NCBI RefSeq assembly: GCF_017573505.1 | Contig: NZ_JAGEOJ010000001.1 | Coordinates: 186,001 to 250,000, forward strand | Origin: Actinomadura barringtoniae | GTDB taxonomy: Bacteria > Actinomycetota > Actinomycetes > Streptosporangiales > Streptosporangiaceae | Direction: 5' to 3' | DNA length: 64,000 nt | Shown: positions 15,963 to 26,348 of the stretch, piece by piece | How positions within the stretch are numbered: position 1 is the first letter of the stretch | How the letters are laid out: the number at the start of each line of letters is the position of its first letter | Position numbers and translations under genes: made by a program | Notes under the pieces: generated by a model | Told to the model about the DNA's origin: nothing | The model's input: the letters and a program-made list of their open reading frames with translations, nothing else | Database searches by the model: none

Positions 15963-17192
15963 TCAGTCGGCGAGGAGGCTGTCCATGGTGATGTCGGCCG
16001 CCCGCTGGACCGCGCCCAGGGCGACCGCTTCGTCGCCGAGCGCCGAGACCAGGACTTCCGGCATGGCGGGGACCATCGTTCGCAGGTGGCGGGTGATCGG
16101 CGTGACCAGAGTGTCGCCGGCTCGGGAGAGGCCGCCGCCGATGATGACGGCGCGGGGGTTCAGCACGCAGACCGTGGCGGCGATGCCGGCGGCGATCCGT
16201 TCCGCCAGGCGTTCGACCAGGGCCAGGGAGGCGGGGTCGCCCTCGGCGGCGGCGGCGCAGACGAGGCGGGCGTTGACCGCGTTGGGGTCGTTGCCTGCGA
16301 GTTTGAGGAGGCGTGTTCCGTTGGCGCTTAGGGCTGTCTCGCGGCCTAGGCGGGCGAACGCCTGGCCGCCGGCGGCCCACTCGAAGGGGCCGAGCCCGCT
16401 GCCGGGGGGCGGTGATTCACCGCCGTACGGCAAGGGGAGGTAGCCGATCTCTCCGGAGGCGCCGTCGTGACCTCGGTAGATCTGCCCGTTGATCAGGACG
16501 CTGCTGCCTATGCCGATGCCGAGGTGGACGAAGACACCGTCGTCCAGGCCGACGGCGACGCCGTGCGCGCGTTCGGCCAGGAAGGACAGGTCGGCCTCGC
16601 GTTCCACCGCGACCTGCCCGCCGACCTCGCCGGTCAGCGTGCCCGAGAGGACCGTTCCGTCCCAGCCCGCGATCTGCGGTGCGAGGGAGATCCGGCCGGT
16701 CGCCGGGTCGACGGCGCCGGGGGTGCCGATCACCGTTCCGGCGATGGCCGTACGTTCCATTCCCGCCACGGCCAGCGCGTGCCCGACGCAGCTGCGCAGC
16801 TGCCTGAGCACCCCATCGCGGGTACGGGCGCCCTCGAGGACCGGCCGCTTGACCGTGGCCAGCGCGTTCCCGGTCAGGTCGGCGACCATGGCCAGGACCT
16901 TGTCGGCGCCCACGTCGAGCCCGAGCACCACGCCCAGGCTCGCGGCCAGGCGCAGCTGCGCGGCGGGGCGGCCGGGCGCGCGGTGCCCGGCGGTGTCGCG
17001 CACCTCCTCAAGGTGACCGAGCTCGATGAGCGAGTCGCAGACTTCCTTGATGGTGGACTTCGCCAGGCCGGTGGCGGCCATCAGCCCGCTGCGCCGGATC
17101 GCGCCGCGCGCCCGTACGAGCTCCAGGACCAGCCGCTGGTTGCGCCGCCTCAGCAGGGACGCGCTGGTCACGCCGGATGCATCCAGAGCCAT
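15963..17192 (-). CDS. ROK-family transcriptional regulator
   Basis: About 409 residues: an N-terminal winged helix-turn-helix (residues 15-75, GLMAATGLAKSTIKEVCDSL) and a ROK sugar-kinase-like domain (GVVLGLDVGADK, GTPGAVDPATG, GASGEIGYLPLPYGG, IIGGGLSRAG). The canonical zinc-binding His and Cys cluster after GEIG is missing, as often in pure repressors. Related ROK proteins such as CsnR control chitosanase and glucosamine genes in Streptomyces. The ATG at 17192 is used here; a GTG at 17201 overlaps the permease stop (GTGA) and is a good alternative. Likely operators are the two inverted repeats in the divergent promoter region. Confidence 0.88.
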   Translation of the reverse strand: MALDASGVTSASLLRRRNQRLVLELVRARGAIRRSGLMAATGLAKSTIKEVCDSLIELGHLEEVRDTAGHRAPGRPAAQLRLAASLGVVLGLDVGADKVLAMVADLTGNALATVKRPVLEGARTRDGVLRQLRSCVGHALAVAGMERTAIAGTVIGTPGAVDPATGRISLAPQIAGWDGTVLSGTLTGEVGGQVAVEREADLSFLAERAHGVAVGLDDGVFVHLGIGIGSSVLINGQIYRGHDGASGEIGYLPLPYGGESPPPGSGLGPFEWAAGGQAFARLGRETALSANGTRLLKLAGNDPNAVNARLVCAAAAEGDPASLALVERLAERIAAGIAATVCVLNPRAVIIGGGLSRAGDTLVTPITRHLRTMVPAMPEVLVSALGDEAVALGAVQRAADITMDSLLAD

Positions 17193-17197
17193 GGCGT

Positions 17198-18628
17198 TCA
17201 CTCTGGCAGACCCGGGGTGGCTTGCCGCACCGGCTGCGCGCTGCGGTCCATGGGTTCGGGGCGTCGCCGGAACGCCGTCGCGGCGACAGCGGCGGCGGCG
17301 ATCCAGCCGATGCAGAACCAGTTGCCCCAGGCCAGCGGGTACGCGGGCCAGGGGTGCACCTGGTAGTACAGCGGCACCAGGAGGATCAGGATGGCCGCGA
17401 CCGGGCACACGGCGTGCGGGAACCAGCGGAACTCGGCGGGGCGACGCCGCCGGAAGTAGGCGACGCAGGCGGCGCAGGTGACCATGTAGAGGACGATCGC
17501 GAAGACGGTCACGACCGTCGCGAGGACGGAGAACCCCTTGGTCACGCCGAACGAGGCGCCGAGGGCGAGTCCCAGCACGATGGTGAGCGCGGTCTGGGCG
17601 TAGACGGCGTTCGCCGGTGTGGCGTGGACCGGGTGGACCCTGCCGAACGCCTTGGGCAGCGTGCCCTGCCGTCCCAGCGCGTACAGGATCCGGGAGGCGG
17701 CGGCCACCCCGGCGTTGCCGTTCCCGACGAAGCTGTTGACCAGGGCGAACAGGATCACGACCCAGCCGATCCCCCAGAACCGCCGGGCCAGCACGCCCCA
17801 CGGGTCGGGGTTCGCCGCGAACGCCGCCATGTCGTCGAAGCCCCAGCCGATCACCGACGCGTACCCGCACAGCAGGTAGAACGCGCCGACGACCAGCGTG
17901 GACAGCACGATGACGCGCGGGATGACGCGGCGCGAGTCCTGCGTCTCCTCGGCCAGCGGGGCGGCGGTCTCGAAGCCCTGGAACGCCAGGATGGAGAAGA
18001 CCATCCCCTTGAAGACGCCGGACAGGCCGGGTTCGAGGGCGTGGGACGGCACGAACACCCGCGCGGTGTTGTCGCCGGCGTTGTGCACGATCAGGTACAC
18101 GGCGAAGGCGGTGAACACGGCGATCTCGAACGCGCCGAGCACGATGCCGGCGTTGGTCGACGACCGGACCCCGCGCACGTTCAGGTAGGCCGACAGCGCG
18201 GCGGCGACGATCATCCACAGCCACCACGGCGCGGTGACCCCGAGGTCGCGGTCGAACACCCCGGCCAGGATCTGCCCGAGCACCATGAACACGATCGGCG
18301 CGATCAGCAGTTCCAGCACCGGGTAGAGCCAGCTGACGAACCGGCCGGCGCGCGGGCCGAGCCCGGCGGTCGCGTAGTCGGCCAGGCCGCCGGCGGTGGT
18401 CACGTGGCGGGCGAGTTGGGCGACGGCGGTGGCGATGAGCAGGCAGACGACCATCGCCAGGCCGATCGCCAGCGGCATGGTGGGGCCGGCGAACGAGATG
18501 GCGACCAGCAGCGACGAGGCGATGCCCGCCGCCGGGCCCATGTGCGTGACGGACTGGAAGAGCGCCTGCGGCAGCCCGATGGATCCGGCGCTGAGGCGTG
18601 CGTCCGCAGGGTCGGCCGGTCGACTCAC
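17198..18628 (-). CDS. APC-superfamily permease
   Basis: About 476 residues with twelve or so predicted membrane helices and the N-terminal pattern LPQALFQSVTHMGPAAGIA typical of amino-acid/polyamine/organocation permeases. The substrate cannot be read from sequence; the operon with a NagB-like enzyme suggests an amine or amino-sugar-related compound. The frame is open from an ATG at 18649, but that codon lies inside the operator-like palindrome. A GTG at 18628 has a strong GGGGTGGGGAT site and is preferred. It is the first gene of a three-gene operon with the ROK regulator and the deaminase. Confidence 0.87.
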   Translation of the reverse strand: MSRPADPADARLSAGSIGLPQALFQSVTHMGPAAGIASSLLVAISFAGPTMPLAIGLAMVVCLLIATAVAQLARHVTTAGGLADYATAGLGPRAGRFVSWLYPVLELLIAPIVFMVLGQILAGVFDRDLGVTAPWWLWMIVAAALSAYLNVRGVRSSTNAGIVLGAFEIAVFTAFAVYLIVHNAGDNTARVFVPSHALEPGLSGVFKGMVFSILAFQGFETAAPLAEETQDSRRVIPRVIVLSTLVVGAFYLLCGYASVIGWGFDDMAAFAANPDPWGVLARRFWGIGWVVILFALVNSFVGNGNAGVAAASRILYALGRQGTLPKAFGRVHPVHATPANAVYAQTALTIVLGLALGASFGVTKGFSVLATVVTVFAIVLYMVTCAACVAYFRRRRPAEFRWFPHAVCPVAAILILLVPLYYQVHPWPAYPLAWGNWFCIGWIAAAAVAATAFRRRPEPMDRSAQPVRQATPGLPE

Positions 18629-18647
18629 GATCCCCACCCCGATTCTC

Positions 18648-18670
18648 ATTAGATCGGATTCCGAACTAAT
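18648..18670. promoter_or_regulatory. 23-bp near-palindrome upstream of the permease operon
   Basis: Half-sites ATTAG(A)TCGGA and TCCGA(A)CTAAT flank a TT centre with one mismatch per arm. Its position just before the permease start, and its resemblance to ROK-type operators with TTAG/CTAA ends, suggest autoregulation by the adjacent ROK protein. Confidence 0.6.
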
Positions 18671-18762
18671 GAACGGATGCTAGGCAGCTCCGATCGCCGG
18701 TGTCAATGGGTCTTAGCTCCCCTCACCAGGTAGGTGTAGGCGCCTTGTTGGCCGTACGCCTC

Positions 18763-18791
18763 CTAGTTAGATTGAGCACCGATCTAACTAG
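18763..18791. promoter_or_regulatory. Perfect inverted repeat over the glucosaminidase leader
   Basis: CTAGTTAGAT (18763-18772) and ATCTAACTAG (18782-18791) are exact reverse complements separated by 9 bp. The right arm abuts the GGGAG ribosome site of the GH2 gene. It could be a repressor site blocking transcription start or ribosome access. The TTAGAT core is shared with the palindrome at 18648, so one regulator may bind both. Confidence 0.65.
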
Positions 18792-18797
18792 GGAGCG

Positions 18798-21641
18798 ATG
18801 ATGTCCAGGAGCACATCCAAGAGCAGGGCGGGTCTGGCCACCGCGATCGCCGCCGCGGTGAGCCTGTCCGGGATGGCGGCGATCACGGCCGGCTCGGCGG
18901 CGGAGGCACAGGCGGACGCGGCACAGGCCACCGCAGGGACGCCCGACGGACCGGACCCCGGAACGTCCGCCCTGAACTCGGGGTGGCGGATCCAGTCCTC
19001 CGCCGTCGCCGGGCACGACGGAGCGAAGATCAGCAGCCCCGGTTACCGCGCGAACGGATGGCTGCCGATCTCCAAGCCGCAGACGCTCATGGCGGGGCTG
19101 GTGGAGAACGGCCGCTACCCGGGCGTCTTCACCGGCGACAACCTGGCCAAGGTGCCGGCCGAGCAGTTCAAGGACAACTGGTGGTACCGGGAGCAGCTGA
19201 CCGTGCGCCCACGGCCCGGCCGGCACACGTTCCTGACGATGAACGGGATCAACGGCGACGCCGACCTCTGGGTCAACGGCCGCAAGATCGCCGACCGGGC
19301 GCGGCTGCGGGGCTCCTACTCCCGGTTCGAGTTCGACATCACCGCCTACGTCCGGAACGGCGCGAACGCGATCGCACTGGACGTGGCCAAGAACCAGGAC
19401 GAGTTCAACCCCGACCCGTCCAAACCGGTCGGCAAGCACCTGACGCTCAACATGGTGGACTGGAACCCGCCCTCACCGGACCGCTACACCGGCCTCCAGT
19501 CCGCCCCGCAACTCGCCCAGAACGGCCCGGTCTCCGTACGGGACGCGCATGTCGTCCAGCACAACGCCAAGGACCTGAGCACCTCGGACCTGACCGTCAA
19601 GGCGAGCCTGCGCAACAACACCGGCGAGCCGCGGCGGGCCGCCTTCTCCGGCAGCATCACGCGGGGCAAGACCCGGATCTCGTTCAGCAAGACGGTCGCG
19701 CTGGCACCGCACGAGACCAAGCCGGTCACCGTGACTCCGGCGGACAACCGTGGCCTGCACCTGGCGCACCCCGACATCTGGTGGCCGTACCAGATGGGCG
19801 GCCAGCCGATGTACCACCTCGCGGTGGCGGCCGGCGTGGACGGCGCGCGTTCCGACCAGGACGCCGACGACTTCGGCATCCGCACCGTCACCTCACGGCT
19901 GACCAAGGTCGTGCCGGGCAAGACCCACGGTTCCAGCGGCTACCGGCAGTTCCTGGTGAACGGCGTCCCGTTCATCGTGCGCGGCGGCGGCTGGTCGCAG
20001 GACATGTTCCTGCGCTACTCGCCCGGCAACATCGCCGACCAGCTGTCGTACGTCAAGAACATGGGCCTGAACGCCCTGCGGTTCGAGGGCAACTTCCCGC
20101 CCGACGACATGTTCGCCCAGCTGGACCGGGCCGGCATCCTCGCCATGACCGGCTGGCAGTGCTGCGACCGCTGGGAGGACAACAGCAGCACCTGGGACGA
20201 CGCCACCAAGGCCAGCGCCGCCAACCAGGCCGCGCACATGGCGGCGCGGCTGCGCGACCACCCGAGCGTCTTCACCTTCTTCCTGGGCAGCGACTACGCA
20301 CCGGACGCCACCAAGGAGGACATCTACCTCAACGCGTTCCGCGCCGCCGACTGGAAGACCCCGCTCGTTCCGTCGGCCTGGTACGAATCCTCACCGAAGC
20401 TGGGGGCGTCCGGCTCCAAGGAGGGCTCCTACAACTACGCGCCGCCGAGCTACTGGTGGGCGAACGGCCCTGAAACGGTGAACTCCTCCATCCCCGGCAG
20501 GATGTTCATGTTCAACGGCAGTGCCTGGGGATTCGAGGCGGAAGCGAGCGCGGGGAACACGATTCCCACGCAGGACTCGCTGGACCGCTTCCTCACCAAG
20601 GAGGATCAGCAGAAGATCTGGGATCCGGCCACCACGAAGGGGCCGACCGCCGGTGCGGACCTTTTCCACACCTCCGCCTACACCGAGTACTACAAGCTGG
20701 CGCGGATGGGCGTCTACAACACCGCCTTGGCGAAGCGGTACGGCCCCTGGTCCGACGCCGCCGGCTACCAGAAGACCGTTCAGCTCGGTGAGTACGAAGT
20801 GGCCCGCGCCCAGTTCGAGGCGTACATCGGCAACTCCACCGACAAGGCCAACCCGAGCACCGGCGTCATCTACTGGATGCTGAACAAGGCGTGGCCGTCG
20901 CTGCAGTGGAGCCTGTACGGCTACGACTTCGACCAGCCGGGCGTGTACTTCGGCGCCAAGAAGGCCAACGAGCCGGTGCACATCATGTACTCGTACCGGG
21001 ACGGCTCGGTCCAGGTGGCCAACCAGACCAACACCCCGCAGAAGGGCCTGCACGCCACGGTCGAGTTCATCGACATCAACGGCAAGGTGCGGGGCAAGCA
21101 GACCGTGCCGCTGTCAGCGCTGTCCCGCCAGGAGGTCCGTACGGCGATGCGGCCGAAGGTGCCCGCGGGCATCTCGCGGACCTACTTCGCCAAGCTGACC
21201 TTGAGCCGCGGGTCCACCCAGGTCAGCCGTAACGTCTACTGGCTGTCCACCAAGGCCGACAAGGTCGACTGGAAGTCCACGCACGCCGCTTTCCAGGGGT
21301 ACGCGAACTTCGAGAAGGACGGCTATGCCGACCTCAGCGGCCTGCGTAGCCTGGGCGACGCCTCGGTCAAGGTCACCGCGCACACCCGGCGCGAGGGCGC
21401 GGACTCGGTCACCACGATCACGGTCCGGAACGTCGGCGGGGGCGGTACGCCCGCGCTGTTCACCCGCGCCGACGTGTTCGCCGGCGGCCGCCAGGTGCTG
21501 CCGATCCGCTGGAGCGACAACAACATCACGCTCTGGCCCGGCGAGCAGCAGACCATCACCGCGCGCTACCGCGCCGCCGCCGGACCGGTCGTACGGCTGT
21601 CCGGCTACAACCTGAAGACCCAGCAGATCAACGCAGGCTGA
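18798..21641 (+). CDS. csxA: Secreted GH2 exo-beta-D-glucosaminidase
   Basis: A 947-residue extracellular glycoside hydrolase removing GlcN from the non-reducing end of chitosan oligomers. There is a signal peptide (about 1-40) rich in Ala, then a GH2 sugar-binding domain (DNWWYREQLTVRP to about 230), an Ig-like domain, a TIM barrel starting near PFIVRGGGWSQDMFLRY, and C-terminal beta domains. Asp in FLGSDYAPD (about 499) and Glu in GFEAEASAG (580 or 582) correspond to the catalytic Asp and Glu described for Amycolatopsis CsxA, which differ from ordinary beta-galactosidases. It is divergent from the ROK/permease/deaminase operon across two inverted repeats. Confidence 0.9.
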   Translation: MMSRSTSKSRAGLATAIAAAVSLSGMAAITAGSAAEAQADAAQATAGTPDGPDPGTSALNSGWRIQSSAVAGHDGAKISSPGYRANGWLPISKPQTLMAGLVENGRYPGVFTGDNLAKVPAEQFKDNWWYREQLTVRPRPGRHTFLTMNGINGDADLWVNGRKIADRARLRGSYSRFEFDITAYVRNGANAIALDVAKNQDEFNPDPSKPVGKHLTLNMVDWNPPSPDRYTGLQSAPQLAQNGPVSVRDAHVVQHNAKDLSTSDLTVKASLRNNTGEPRRAAFSGSITRGKTRISFSKTVALAPHETKPVTVTPADNRGLHLAHPDIWWPYQMGGQPMYHLAVAAGVDGARSDQDADDFGIRTVTSRLTKVVPGKTHGSSGYRQFLVNGVPFIVRGGGWSQDMFLRYSPGNIADQLSYVKNMGLNALRFEGNFPPDDMFAQLDRAGILAMTGWQCCDRWEDNSSTWDDATKASAANQAAHMAARLRDHPSVFTFFLGSDYAPDATKEDIYLNAFRAADWKTPLVPSAWYESSPKLGASGSKEGSYNYAPPSYWWANGPETVNSSIPGRMFMFNGSAWGFEAEASAGNTIPTQDSLDRFLTKEDQQKIWDPATTKGPTAGADLFHTSAYTEYYKLARMGVYNTALAKRYGPWSDAAGYQKTVQLGEYEVARAQFEAYIGNSTDKANPSTGVIYWMLNKAWPSLQWSLYGYDFDQPGVYFGAKKANEPVHIMYSYRDGSVQVANQTNTPQKGLHATVEFIDINGKVRGKQTVPLSALSRQEVRTAMRPKVPAGISRTYFAKLTLSRGSTQVSRNVYWLSTKADKVDWKSTHAAFQGYANFEKDGYADLSGLRSLGDASVKVTAHTRREGADSVTTITVRNVGGGGTPALFTRADVFAGGRQVLPIRWSDNNITLWPGEQQTITARYRAAAGPVVRLSGYNLKTQQINAG

Positions 21642-21662
21642 CCTGACACGACACACCTCGCG

Positions 21663-21699
21663 CGGCGGCGCCGTCCCGATGGCCGGGGCGGCGCCGCCG
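21663..21699. terminator. Hairpin between convergent genes
   Basis: CGGCGGCGCCG (21663-21673) pairs perfectly with CGGCGCCGCCG (21689-21699) across a 15-nt loop. It sits 22 bp after the glucosaminidase stop and 32 bp after the convergent questin-oxidase-like gene, so it can serve both. There is no U-tract, as is usual in actinomycetes. Confidence 0.65.
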
Positions 21700-21730
21700 T
21701 TCCCGTGTCGCTGATGCCTGCTCTCCCGGG

Positions 21731-22873
21731 TCACCGGCTGATCAGTTCGCCGGCGTGCAGGGTCGCGGCGAGCAGGTCGGGGTCGCCGGTTCGGTCGTAG
21801 GACTCGACGACCGTGTCGGTGAACTTCAGAACGTGCTCGTCGCCGTGCTCGGCCGCCCGCTGCAACGCGTCCTCGGCGGTCAGCTCAGGATGACGCTGAA
21901 CGATCTCCGAGCACGGGGCGGGCCGGGCCGGGGCGTACGTCGCGACGAGCGCCACCATCGCCGCCCAGGCCGCCGCGAGGCTCGGCGCCCACTGCTCGGC
22001 CGGCAGGACCGGGAGTACGTGCCGCACGGCGTTGGGCGCGGTGGCGGCGTGGACCAGCAGGACCGGCGAGCCGTGACCGTACTCGAGGTAGGCCTTGGCG
22101 CCGGTGTCGACGAGCGACTCCAGGCGCGCTGGAACCTCCTCGGCGGACGCGGCGGGCTTCAGCGCGCGCAGGTTCGCGGTCCAGTCAGGGCTGCGTTCGA
22201 GCCGGTCGAGCCGGTGGGCGATGACGCCGCTCTGGTCCTCAAGTCGGGCGACGCCCGCCAGTCCCTGTTGCGGCGTGAGCGTGCCCTCCGGCGGAACGAC
22301 CCCGGCGAGGCTGCGGTAGCGGGCCGCCCAGAACGCCAGCCCGTGCGCCAGCTCGTCGAGGGTCTCGCGTGCCGGGACGGCTGGAGCACCCGGTGCGCCA
22401 GTGGCACCCGGGGCGCCCGGGGCACCCGGGGCACCCGGGGCACCCGCGTTCCCGCGCAGCGTACGCACCGCATGGCTGACCCGGATCACGCCGTGGGTCG
22501 AGCCCGCGACGATCCCCGGCAGCAGCCGCGGCCACCACTCGGTGAGCACGTCCGTCCAGGGACGTTCGGCCAGCTCGTGCTGGAAGTAGGCGGTCCAGTC
22601 GGGCAGCCGCCGCGCCCGGCCCAGCGCCGCGCTCCACTCGCCGGGCTTGATGGTCGCGTTCGCGCCCGGCAGCTCCGCGAGGCGGCCTACGTACTGGTCG
22701 AGCCAGCTTTCGACGTCGATGTCGAGGCCCCGCCGGACCATGACCTCCACCGCCATCGGGCCGTGGTTGGTCAGTCCGTGGTTGCCCTCCTCGTCGCCGC
22801 CGAACTCCGGCCCATAGGCGTGCAGCCGCTCGTACGCCTCGGGCAGGGTCTCGTTCACCGCTTCGTTCGTCAT
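21731..22873 (-). CDS. Questin oxidase-like family protein with collagen-like insert
   Basis: About 380 residues. The order NHGPMAVEVMVRRG near residue 40, a central STHGVIRVSHAVRT, and YGHGSPVLLVHAATAPNAVRHVLPVL match the questin oxidase-like (DUF4243) family, whose fungal members cleave anthraquinones by a Baeyer-Villiger-type oxidation without a visible cofactor site. Between the two halves is an insert of eight GAP/GAT triplets (about residues 140-165), apparently a flexible linker expanded from a GC-rich repeat. The ATG at 22873 has GAGG eight bases upstream. It lies 10 bp after the reductase gene and is probably co-transcribed with it. Confidence 0.8.
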   Translation of the reverse strand: MTNEAVNETLPEAYERLHAYGPEFGGDEEGNHGLTNHGPMAVEVMVRRGLDIDVESWLDQYVGRLAELPGANATIKPGEWSAALGRARRLPDWTAYFQHELAERPWTDVLTEWWPRLLPGIVAGSTHGVIRVSHAVRTLRGNAGAPGAPGAPGAPGATGAPGAPAVPARETLDELAHGLAFWAARYRSLAGVVPPEGTLTPQQGLAGVARLEDQSGVIAHRLDRLERSPDWTANLRALKPAASAEEVPARLESLVDTGAKAYLEYGHGSPVLLVHAATAPNAVRHVLPVLPAEQWAPSLAAAWAAMVALVATYAPARPAPCSEIVQRHPELTAEDALQRAAEHGDEHVLKFTDTVVESYDRTGDPDLLAATLHAGELISR

Positions 22874-22883
22874 GGCGGCCACC

Positions 22884-23465
22884 TCAGCGAACGACGTCGT
22901 AGACGAACTTGGTGATGCCGTTGGCGTAGGTCTCGGACTCGACCAGCTTCAGCATCTGCTTGTCCTTGTCGGTGTCGCTGAACATCCGCTTGCCCGCTCC
23001 GAGCAGCAACGGGAACACCAGCAGGTGGTAGCGGTCGATCAGGCCGGCGTCGGAAAGCGTGCGGGCGAGCGTGGCGCTGCCGTGAATGACGATCGGGCCG
23101 CCGTCGGTCTCCCTGAGCTTCGCGACGTCCTCGGCCGAGCGCAGGATCGTGATGTCGCCCCAGTTGTCGACGAGGGCGTCCTCTTCGAGGGTGGTCGACA
23201 CGACGTACTTCGGCAGGTCCTTCAGGGTGGCGAAGTCCTCCATGTCCGGCCACAGCGGCGAGAACGCCTCGTAGCTGGTCCGGCCGAACATCAGCGCGGC
23301 GGCCTCCTCGGACTCGCGGCCCTTGATCTCGTACGCCTCGGGCAGGAATTCCAAGTCCTTGAACGTCCAACCGCCACTGCGGTGGTTCTCCGATGCCGTG
23401 CCGCCGCCGGGTGAGTCGACGACGCCGTCCAAGGAGACGAAGGCGGTGTAGATCAGCGTGCGCAT
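22884..23465 (-). CDS. RibD/dihydrofolate reductase-like protein
   Basis: 193 residues of the RibD C-terminal (DHFR-like) domain family. It starts RTLIYTAFVSLDGVVDSPGG, then has MFGRTSYEAFSPLW, the nucleotide-binding GGPIVIHGSATLARTL and the C-terminal LLLGAGKRMF. These are NADPH-dependent reductases of unknown substrate. The ATG at 23465 follows AAAGGA. It is divergent from the DUF5937/ArsR regulator, with an ATTAGG palindrome between them that may control both. Confidence 0.85.
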   Translation of the reverse strand: MRTLIYTAFVSLDGVVDSPGGGTASENHRSGGWTFKDLEFLPEAYEIKGRESEEAAALMFGRTSYEAFSPLWPDMEDFATLKDLPKYVVSTTLEEDALVDNWGDITILRSAEDVAKLRETDGGPIVIHGSATLARTLSDAGLIDRYHLLVFPLLLGAGKRMFSDTDKDKQMLKLVESETYANGITKFVYDVVR

Positions 23466-23532
23466 TTCAGGGTCCTTTCCCAGGTCCGGTTGGGTGTCCC
23501 CAGTTTCCTGTGGCGAGCTGCCCGGCGCCACG

Positions 23533-23550
23533 ATTAGGCTCAGACCTAAT
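23533..23550. promoter_or_regulatory. ATTAGG-N6-CCTAAT inverted repeat
   Basis: A perfect 6-bp-arm dyad lies between the divergent reductase and ArsR-type regulator genes. It is the likely autoregulatory operator of the regulator at 23588, since ArsR-family proteins bind such short AT-containing dyads. Confidence 0.55.
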
Positions 23551-23552
23551 CC

Positions 23553-23594
23553 AAGGGGTCGCCGCGTGATCCGGAAGGGGTCGCCGCGTGATCC
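23553..23594. repeat. Tandem duplication of a ribosome site and start codon
   Basis: AAGGGGTCGCCGCGTGATCC occurs twice, at 23553-23572 and 23575-23594, with a 22-bp period. Each copy contains an AAGGGG ribosome site and a GTG; the second GTG (23588) opens the regulator frame, and the first (23566) is out of frame with it (22 is not a multiple of 3). Confidence 0.75.
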
Positions 23595-24613
23595 ATCTGC
23601 ACTTCACGGCGGCCGACCTGACCCGCGTGCGCTTCGCCGCCTCGCCCCTCAAGGAGACCGTCACCAGCCTTCGCACGCTGGCGGCCGGCAGCCGCCGGCG
23701 GCACCTGCACCGCCCGTGGATCGCCAGGTTCGCCGAACGCTCAGCACGACTGCGCGAGAGCGACCTGGACCTGCTCCGTGCGCTGGTACGGCCCGAGGGC
23801 TACATCCCCGATTTCCTGGTGCCGCCACCCGGCCGCCGGTCCTCGACGTTCGCCGACGCGCTCGCGCAGATCGCCGAGGCCGACCCTGAGATCGTGGCGC
23901 AGGAGATCGCGCACCTGGCAGGCCACGCGGTCGCCCAGCAGGCGCCGGGCCGGCAAGGGCGGCTGGCCCTCCTCCAAGCGCTGGTCGACCGGCCCGACGC
24001 GGGCCTCGGCCCCATCACCCAGGCCCTCGACGCGTACCACCAGACCGCGATCGCCCCGGACTGGCCGCGGATCGACGCGCTGCTCCACGACGACATCGCC
24101 TACCGGCTCGACGCCCTGGCCGACGGCGGCGTCGACCGGATGATGAGCAACCTGCACCCGTCGGTGTCCTTCGTCGACCAGACGCTGAGGATCGTCAAGT
24201 ACTACGAGGGCCACGCCGACTGCGACGGGCGCGGCCTGCTCCTCATCCCCTGCGCCTTCGCCTGGCCGGACGTCCTGGTGCGCACCGCGAGGCCGGAGCC
24301 GCCCAGCATCTCCTACTCCCCGCGCGGCCTCGGCCGGCTCTGGGAGAAGCACCCCGAGCCGACGGGCTCGGCGCTCGCGGGCGTCCTCGGGCCGACCCGG
24401 GCCGCCCTCCTGAGCCAGCTCGACCTGCCGATGTCGACCACCCAGGCCGCCACCCAGATGGCCCTGTCCGCGCCAACGCTCAGCGTCCACCTCCAAGCCC
24501 TGCGCGCCGCCGGCCTCCTCACCTCCCGCCGGGCGGGCCGCCAGGTCCTCTACTCCCGGACCGAACTCGGCGACCGCCTCCTCACCGAAGCAGGCAACCA
24601 ACCCGAACCCTGA
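23588..24613 (+). CDS. ArsR-family regulator with DUF5937-type sensor domain
   Basis: 341 residues. The N-terminal two-thirds (IHLHFTAADLTRVRFAASPL onward) is the DUF5937-type domain common in actinomycetes. The C-terminal winged helix-turn-helix (about 268-330: TTQAATQMALSAPTLSVHLQALRAAGLLTSRRAGRQVLYSRT) is of the ArsR type. No metal-binding Cys cluster is seen, so the signal is unlikely to be a metal. It is divergent from the reductase and questin-oxidase-like genes, the probable targets. Confidence 0.87.
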   Translation: MIHLHFTAADLTRVRFAASPLKETVTSLRTLAAGSRRRHLHRPWIARFAERSARLRESDLDLLRALVRPEGYIPDFLVPPPGRRSSTFADALAQIAEADPEIVAQEIAHLAGHAVAQQAPGRQGRLALLQALVDRPDAGLGPITQALDAYHQTAIAPDWPRIDALLHDDIAYRLDALADGGVDRMMSNLHPSVSFVDQTLRIVKYYEGHADCDGRGLLLIPCAFAWPDVLVRTARPEPPSISYSPRGLGRLWEKHPEPTGSALAGVLGPTRAALLSQLDLPMSTTQAATQMALSAPTLSVHLQALRAAGLLTSRRAGRQVLYSRTELGDRLLTEAGNQPEP

Positions 24614-24729
24614 GCTGGCGGCGGATGGCACTCCGGGTGGCCCCCGTTTCGGTGGGGGTGCTCTTGCCACTGCGGCGGGCGGGGCTGCCGGAGGGTCAAG
24701 CGGCGACCGCGTCAATAGCGTTCTGGGAC

Positions 24730-26331
<1,602 letters not shown>

Positions 26332-26348
26332 GCCGATGTCAGCAGGGC

